DNA from: Steromphala cineraria
Taxonomy: Eukaryota > Mollusca > Gastropoda > Trochida > Trochidae
Length of the DNA stretch: 64,000 nt
Assembly: GCA_916613615.1 (NCBI GenBank)
Contig: OU744726.1
Coordinates: forward strand, 21,951,515-22,015,514
Direction of reading: 5' to 3'
Below the pieces are notes generated by a model. It had not been told where the DNA came from, searched no databases, and was given only the letters and a program-made list of their open reading frames with translations. Below, in pieces: positions 58,101 through 64,000 of this stretch. Position numbers and translations under genes: made by a program. How positions within the stretch are numbered: the stretch's first letter is position 1; every line of letters begins with the position of its first letter.

Positions 58101-60103
58101 TGGTCCTAAATGTAGAATAATCTCTTTGAAAAAGATTAAAACAGAATATTTTTTGATAATATCTTAGGATCTAAAGTTGTATTAATAATGTTAATTCCAC
58201 CTTTCTTGTTATGTTCTACAGACCTTCATGTAAGCTTCATCTAACTACGATGATCAAAAATCGATATTTAGATCTGTTATTTACGTGTGTTTACGTGATT
58301 TCCGTTTGACGTTTGATCAGAATTTATTTGAACCGATACGTCTAACATTGTAATTTACTTTGAGGAGTAAATAACGTCGCATTTATAACAATTTATATTT
58401 ACGTTTAGTAGTAAATAAAACCCGAACCAGTTAGTGAGAGTATAAAACCTCGCGGGGACTCTACCGAGCAGAGGTTATTGCTATAACGTGAGGATATTAG
58501 GACATTATTTAGCGGTCACTCAATCCTGTACCGTCTCTAGACAAACAATTTTATCAATGTTTTAAAAGGGCAGTAGTTTTAGGGGGAACATAAGATGATG
58601 TCAGGAAAATGAAAATAATGGTTTACAATTAAAAGACAATGTTTTTCCACTAAATGAAACAGTAATAAATCCAATATATGATATTCTTTTTTCTCACAAA
58701 ATGAATAATAGGGGTTTAAATGGAGTATCATTCTCTCCCCACAGAGGCAGCTCAGTCATACCCGAGTAAGCCTCTGTTCTATTACGCCAAGATCCTGGGG
58801 TCTCGGCAGATTGCCATAGCGGCAAAAAGTTGCAACTTGAGATATCTCCCTTATTTGCAGCCAATGAGAAGACCTTTTGGATATCCACGACTTCGGGAAT
58901 TCTCAACGGTCGTATAGTGACTTTTAAAAGAATCATGCCTTTAGGTTTATTTTTCATTCACAGTGTGAGAGGGAAACTATTTGAAAATCAGATATGGATA
59001 GGGTTTTTCATTAGAATCATACTGTTTTTTAATTGTGTACATTGTTCTTTGTTTTATGATAAATTTTATTTTAATAATTTACCAAATAAAAACTAATGAG
59101 AAGCTAAAAAGCGATGTTTTGTAGAAGGAAGAGTTATCTCCCTTGGATGCCGAACCACGCGGGAGTAGCCGAGCTTTTGCGAATGACCACTTTTGAAACG
59201 GCGTCGCTGATTGCACAACTAACTTCGATTGCCTCCAATCAGATTTCTACCTTTCTATCCCATGTATTAGCCGTAATAGAACAGAGGCTAACTCGGGTAT
59301 GACTGAGCTGCCTCTGTGGGGAGAGAATGATGGACTATATGTGAATCTTTATAATTTGTTCTCTTACTATAGACGACTGGTTTGTGTAATGAGATTTTTG
59401 ACACTATCAATTGATACGTTGAGCAATAACATACACTTATCAGTGAAAAAATGAAAATATAAAATTTTCCAAAAAACGTGCTACTGCCCCTTTAAAGTTA
59501 TTTTGATATCAATCAACTTAAATTTCAGACTAAGCTTTTTTATAAGCAGTGTTCAAAGTCAATGTCAGTCTTTATCCAGTATTAGAGGCCTCGTGGCCCA
59601 GAGTACAAAGTGTATAAAACAATTCAGTTGTACTGAGTTATGCATATCAATATAAATATAAGCTCAAGAATTTTATGAAGGGTTCTTAAGTTGTAAAATA
59701 ACATGCGAGGGGCCTAATGATTCTTTCAGTGTAGCTGATGTCAATTAACCACTTATAAGGATATTATGATGATAACTTACTTTAACTTAGCATCATATTT
59801 TGACAGTCAAACATACACTCAAGGGGATACTGATCATGAAGAAACTGATAGGCCAGTAATTCAATGAGATTTTTAAAGCAATGCTTAAAATTAACATGTT
59901 AAGGATTTGTTGATTATCAGACGAGTAACTACTTACTTGATTAGGAAGCTAACGCCATTCCCTTGGAGGTCCGAGTTGACCAGTGTCCAGCTCTCTCGTA
60001 TAGCGGTCTTCTCCCGCTCGGTCAGTCCCGTGGCCTTGTCCGGAATATCCATCACTTGACCAGTCCCGAAAATGTAGTGCACAGTCGACAAAACAAGACC
60101 CAT
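49036..60103 (-). CDS. globin, three exons, putatively N-myristoylated
   Basis: Haem-binding globin: exons 60103-59937, 50145-49920 and 49182-49036 (minus strand), 540 nt, 179 residues. Introns fall at the ancestral globin positions: B12.2 (phase 2, donor GTAAGT, acceptor TTTGTACAG) and G7.0 (phase 0, donor GTGTGT, acceptor TTTTGCAG). Key residues are Trp39 in helix A, Phe71 at CD1, distal His88 (E7, KMRSHAL) and proximal His120 (F8, AQSHYERH). The start at 60103 gives MGLVLSTV, an MGxxxS N-myristoylation pattern in a strong context (A at -3, G at +4). The frame is also open upstream to 60181, and Met18 is an alternative start that would remove the motif. Membrane-associated acylated globins are known (globin X type), so a membrane-linked redox or sensory role is possible but inferred. 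Intron 1 is 9,791 bp and intron 2 is 737 bp. Confidence 0.92.
49920..50145 (-). CDS. globin exon 2
   Basis: 226 nt. It encodes the end of helix B through helix F, including Phe CD1, His E7 and His F8. The acceptor is TTTGTACAG|GTTT and the donor AAG|GTGTGT. Confidence 0.93.
50899..51974. repeat. 42 bp satellite array in globin intron 1
   Basis: About 26 units of a 42-mer combining CATACAACTGAACGAATTGA and ACGATCATAAATACTATCATTG. A 33 bp deletion variant (ACTGATAGATCATAA) occurs at 50985-51075, and a rearranged unit with GTTGTGAACGTTCACG lies near 51508. Units are most uniform at 51640-51945. 42 is a multiple of three, so several frames on both strands stay open for 150-360 codons; these are artefacts. 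Confidence 0.97.
51975..57547. other. globin intron 1, no other gene recognised
   Basis: No exon of another gene is visible. An imperfect short tandem repeat built on GGAATATNACAGAGGAATA and AGAAATAGGATTTCNAGGAA occupies about 52963-53240. GAACGGACGGACGGACAGGC at 56528-56548 echoes the GGAC cassette of the 46 kb repeat. Confidence 0.5.
57548..57622 (-). mobile_element. TTAA MITE 'AGGGGCAGTAGCACG', copy 5 (end fragment)
   Basis: The minus strand reads AGTGTCAGTAGCACGTTTTA, then GGGGGAATATAAAGTGGTGT, matching the first about 75 bp of the family next to TTAA (57623-57626). The remainder is lost. Confidence 0.7.
58566..59491 (+). mobile_element. TTAA MITE 'AGGGGCAGTAGCACG', copy 3 (carries a nested insertion)
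   Basis: Flanked by TTAA at 58562-58565 and 59492-59495. The left end is shortened (AAGGGCAGTAGTTTTAGGGG) and the right end intact. The body is split by the 601 bp element at 58729-59329, with family sequence resuming at TATGTGAATCTTTATAATTT. Confidence 0.88.
58729..59329. mobile_element. long-TIR element with 9 bp target duplication, copy 2 (nested)
   Basis: CATTCTCTCCCCACAGAGGC at the left and its inverse at the right, with about 58 bp near-perfect inverted repeats. The flanking 9-mers ATGGAGTAT (58720-58728) and ATGGACTAT (59330-59338) differ by one base. Its interior is about 90% like copy 1 at 19791-20401 by eye. It inserted into TTAA MITE copy 3, so it is the younger of the two. Confidence 0.9.
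59500..59936. other. globin intron 1, proximal part
   Basis: No recognisable feature between the nested MITEs and exon 1. Confidence 0.4.
59937..60103 (-). CDS. globin exon 1
   Basis: 167 coding nt. It encodes the N-terminal extension, helix A (REKTAIRESW) and most of helix B (GVSFLI). The donor reads ATCAA|GTAAGT, phase 2, and joins exon 2 in frame. Confidence 0.9.
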
Positions 60104-61526
60104 ACTGGAAGAAACGAGGGAGTTGGTATTATTGATAGCGTGCCGGCGGCCATTAGACGGCCATATTGGATTTTCTATCATAACACTCTGGATACTTTAT
60201 CGGTTTATGCTAAATAGGCAATTTTTCATGGCTCTGATAGTAGCAATGGTTTGATTAATCTACGATTTATCTACGATTTATGAATAACCAGATTAAACGG
60301 GATCATGATGATGGTTGCTAATTGGTAGGTGCCCTGATTTAGGTCACGTGATGGCTCCCGATCACAGGTTACAGTGTCGGGTCAGAGGTCAGCATCAAGA
60401 TAATTTCATAAGTATTAATCATGGATCATTTCTTATATATTAATTAGTCTGACATCAAAAGTTATCTATTCGTAATGTAGGCAAACAGTTAAACCTAAAG
60501 TTGTGATGTGAACGTGCTGAGGTTTTGCAAAATATTTCTTTATATTGATTTCATTTTATTTCATTATTGTCATATTTATGATATTTTAGTATATGTTACA
60601 TTATTGACAATTGATCATAAAGTTTTAAATTTTTAGTTAAGATGATTCTTATTATCATTGTTTGTGTTCAAATTAATTACGTAAATAATATAAATTTGAT
60701 ACTGTGTAACATTTGCTAGTTTCATATGGTGTTTAATGTGACCTTTATCAGGGTTTCTATAGTTCTTCTTGATGATGTTCACAAATATAAAAGCAAGTAA
60801 TATAATACAATGTAAGTTCTTATGGTGTTCAACATAAATGGTGATTTTGAGTAGATAATAGAATCATCAATTTCAAACCAAACCATGGAATTTCATGGCT
60901 GTCGGTCGACCTTTAACACTCAGCTGAAAACCTACCTGGTGCTATACAATTGGTTATATGTTTATGACGATGGAATAGCACATTAAAAAACTTTTAGGAA
61001 ACTAGTTAAAACCTACGTAATGCACTAACAAATCGTCCTACCGGGTTCCTAGTTGACTGCTTATGCAGATTTTACCCTATTGTCCAATTCAAATATCAGG
61101 AAGCAATAACACAATCAAATGATTCCTTGCACTACAACTAATAGCCAAGTATTTACTTAGCTTTCAGGGTATTGCGTGGGTAAAAGTAAGGCCTAGGTTG
61201 ATTGCTAATAAATGAATCGTTTTAGGCCCAATCAATGACTGCCATACTAAAAGCTGAGGCGTCCCACAGCAAAATAGTAAATACCATCCACATTTAGAAT
61301 TGTTGAATATAGTTGATTTGATGTTAAGTGACAACGTTGATAATGTAGGTATAAGCAGAGAACCTATATTTTTAAAGACTATCAATTAAGAATGAGTAAA
61401 CTATCTGATGACTGCATAATTATGGTCAATAGTGATTATGATTCATAGCCATAAATCAATAATTGATATCAACATGGTGGCATCAGGGGACCTTGTCTAC
61501 GACCTTTTGATATCCATAAATTCAAA
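60104..61526. other. 5' flank of the globin gene
   Basis: The globin frame stays open upstream to 60181. No TATA box or clear transcription start is visible, and an upstream non-coding exon cannot be excluded. Otherwise AT-rich with no gene. Confidence 0.4.
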
Positions 61527-61824
61527 TACCGTATTTCCTTAATTACACGTCTGATGCCTGACGCCTGCCTCGAATAAAGGCCCTAGCATATATGGCCTTT
61601 TAAAATTAATAAACACCTGCCTTAATCTAACGCCGGATAAAAGGAATTTAAATTCCCCCTTCTTAGAAAACGGTAAACGGTAAAATTTTGTTTCAAAAGT
61701 ATATAACAATCCTTATCACGAAATAGATGCGTGCCTTGAATAGAAGCCTGCCTCAAATAGACGCCTTTGGTCTAAGCGGTTTGAAAATAATAGACACCCT
61801 GTGTTTAATTAAGGAAATACAGTA
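61527..61824. mobile_element. 298 bp MITE with TACCGTATTTCCTTAATTA ends
   Basis: TACCGTATTTCCTTAATTA at 61527 is inverted as TTAATTAAGGAAATACAGTA ending at 61824. Inside, CTGCCTCGAATAAAGGCC and CTGCCTCAAATAGACGCC recur. No coding capacity. Confidence 0.75.
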
Positions 61825-64000
61825 AGAAGCCCGCTCAAATATTAAATCGTGCTGATTGGTTCTCTGGGTTTCAAATGTCGCCTGACGCGAAACAATACTC
61901 AGATCAGAAACACGGAGAGGTACGAATAAATTGAGTCAAAGAGAGGCCCAAAAGTTTAGATCCGTGATTGGTGTGAAATGTGTAAAAATGTCTGAATATT
62001 TAAGTTTTACAAGTCAAAACCTGACCAATGTTTCGCTGAAGTCAAGACATTTTTTCATCCATCACCAAACCATTAGTTCAGTCATAGGTAACTTACATCA
62101 TGTCGAATATATCTTATTATTGCAACTTGTTATATCCCAGGTTATTATTATGCATGATTCGCATCATGACATATGTTCAATTCGATGTTTCTGAAAACAG
62201 GGATTTGGTTTACAGGGCCGGGTATTTTTTTATATTTCATGTTTATATTGTGACTTGCAAACACACTGCTTTGTGGCAGGAGGCGCTAGTTCTTCTACTA
62301 TAACAGTTTTAAAAAGATCTTCTAATGTCATCTTCTTTCATCAAACATATTTAAAAGGCAACTTAATTCGGGAATTAATGAGGGGTAATAGCTTCCTATA
62401 AAATATCGCGCTTTAGCAAGGAAAGGCTTAAAATAGAATGATAACGGCCAGCTAACACTAAGCTTTTTTTTCAAAAAACGTCTTTATTATGACACATTAT
62501 AATTCGTACCTTGAAGCCTTACTGTGGCCTAAAACCTCAAGGTCATCCTCGAAACATTCTTATCTCTCCGAACGTTTAAACCATTCCACTCCACGAGAGT
62601 AACAATTAAAGTTCTGCATTTTAAACAATCATTATGGACAATTTCAATCGTTGCATTTCCAGATTAATGGCCCTTTGACATGATGCATTCGATAAAAAAA
62701 ATTAACGTGGCGTTATTTTCAAAAGAGACAACATCAAACTAGTCCAATGTTTATCACCTCTACGAGGACTTCATCATTGTATCTCAAGACTATTAATATC
62801 AAAGTCATCCTTTAACAAAAACACTAAAGAACAAGAGGACAAGTGCTTGATCAAGTGGTCTTGTTTCGATCATCCATGTATTTCGACAAATGTAAGTATT
62901 TCAAAGAGTAGTTGATTTACGAAAAACTTCCGGTTTGAATCTTGCTTACTAACTTCAAAAGGTGCAAAAATCAATGAAGGTTCTTGAAAACTCTCCAAAC
63001 ACCGCCAATTCGGCGTCATGGATGTGTTAAAAAGAAAAAGACCAAAGTTAAAGTAGCAAAGATGTGAATGAAGATGGTTACACTTACGTCATTCGTCTTT
63101 TACTAAAGACAAACAGGCATTGAAGCATAATAAGACTTGGACAGCGTGAAATCGATATTTCCGCAACTATAGATTCACATTTAGTCCACATGTCCTTGTG
63201 ATGGTCGTGTGACTATAATTAATAAAAACAATGCATCATATTTAGAAAAACATATTCATCGTTTTTGAAAAAAAATCATTCATCATACTGTTATCGTGTT
63301 ATTAGATTGAAATATTTGATTGTTTCATTGGAAATATTTCAATAAATAAATTGACATATATTTGACATAATTTTAGGCAATGGGCATCCTAAAAGTGTCT
63401 GTTGCATCCAGAAACTCAAAGTGAAAACGAGAGAACGCAATAATTAGTAGACGCGAAAATACGCCATATGCGTCGCAAAGTTTTGTTATGGAGCATTTCG
63501 GGTTTATTTATTGGGATTCTCGCCACTTCATCTGCCCTCTCACATTGAAAGGCTCAGCTTGAAGTTACATTTCCTTCTTTGACTATCAGCTCTGGGATTC
63601 CATGAGCTCTCAATCACGTCTTTTGCTAAGAACACGAACCTAAGACAAAAACAACTAAGACGATTGTTAAAATTATACAAAGAACGACTTAAAGACATCA
63701 ATCATTGTGTTCCCTACGAATAAATATTTGTCATTTAAAAAGGACCAAATCACTTTAACATTGTTAAATATCACTAGATAGGGTTTGATGGAACGAATTG
63801 AGAGCAGTCTTGACACCTTGAACACATTGACTTCATTTTGAAATTTGAGAAATGAAATTTTTATGCCATTCACTGTCTTTTGTCATTGTTATTCCAGGCG
63901 GTGGGCTCACTTCGAATTTGGCTTGACATATTGTCGAAACCTGAAAGAACCACAGAGATCAGTGGCTGGTACAGGGCTGTTGATGTAGAACAGTCCATTA
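61825..64000. other. intergenic, no gene recognised
   Basis: Contains the second copy of a 28 bp string (61898-61925; the first is at 43375-43402). The 87-codon frame at 61931 has no domain. Nothing else is identified to the window end. Confidence 0.45.

Noticed and set aside
43375..61925. 28 bp string shared by 43375-43402 and 61898-61925
   Set aside because: Only two short matches with dissimilar flanks; too little to define an element.

Overview
The window is AT-rich, repeat-dense animal nuclear DNA. It has intron-containing genes, tRNA-derived SINEs, LINE remnants, a Tc1-like element and several MITE families. The gene content and the style of the SINEs and LINEs point to a lophotrochozoan, most likely a marine mollusc (bivalve or gastropod). 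That assignment is inference; nothing in the window names the species.

Five protein-coding genes can be supported. Four are single-exon GT31 (beta-1,3-galactosyltransferase-type) glycosyltransferases at 7519-9177 (+), 14919-16268 (-), 20948-22318 (-) and 41035-42399 (+). Each is a type II membrane protein with a short cytoplasmic tail, one membrane anchor, a divergent stem and a conserved lumenal catalytic domain carrying a DDD motif. They form a local paralogue cluster, and the third and fourth are close duplicates. The first has a stem built of eight 17-residue repeats. The fifth gene is a three-exon globin on the minus strand (60103 down to 49036). It has the ancestral globin intron positions, both haem histidines and an N-terminal MGxxxS myristoylation-like motif. 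Its first intron is about 9.8 kb.

Layout. 1-7.5 kb: intergenic, with a TTAA-flanked MITE, a hairpin MITE and a duplicated palindromic region with CRE-like TGACGTCA sites. 7.5-22.3 kb: three GT31 genes separated by minisatellites (27 bp and about 56 bp units), a 1.26 kb DNA transposon with repeat-filled ends, two SINEs and a 611 bp element with a 9 bp target duplication. 23.5-36 kb: a transposon graveyard with a degenerate Tc1 element, at least four LINE fragments, a very large inverted repeat with about 635 bp arms and a TTTCGCNN octamer array. 36-41 kb: palindromic elements. 41-42.4 kb: the fourth GT31 gene. 42.6-48 kb: more MITE copies and a 145 bp tandem repeat. 49-60 kb: the globin gene, whose first intron holds a 1.1 kb, 42 bp satellite and a nested pair of MITEs. 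60-64 kb: little except one 298 bp MITE.

The GT31 enzymes would act in the Golgi on glycan chains, and the globin in the cytosol or at membranes; no pathway link between them is visible. Several transposon families occur two to five times in the window. Their target duplications and nested insertions give unusually clean evidence of element boundaries and relative age. Long open frames over the 27 bp, 42 bp and octamer arrays are artefacts of unit periodicity and are not annotated as genes.
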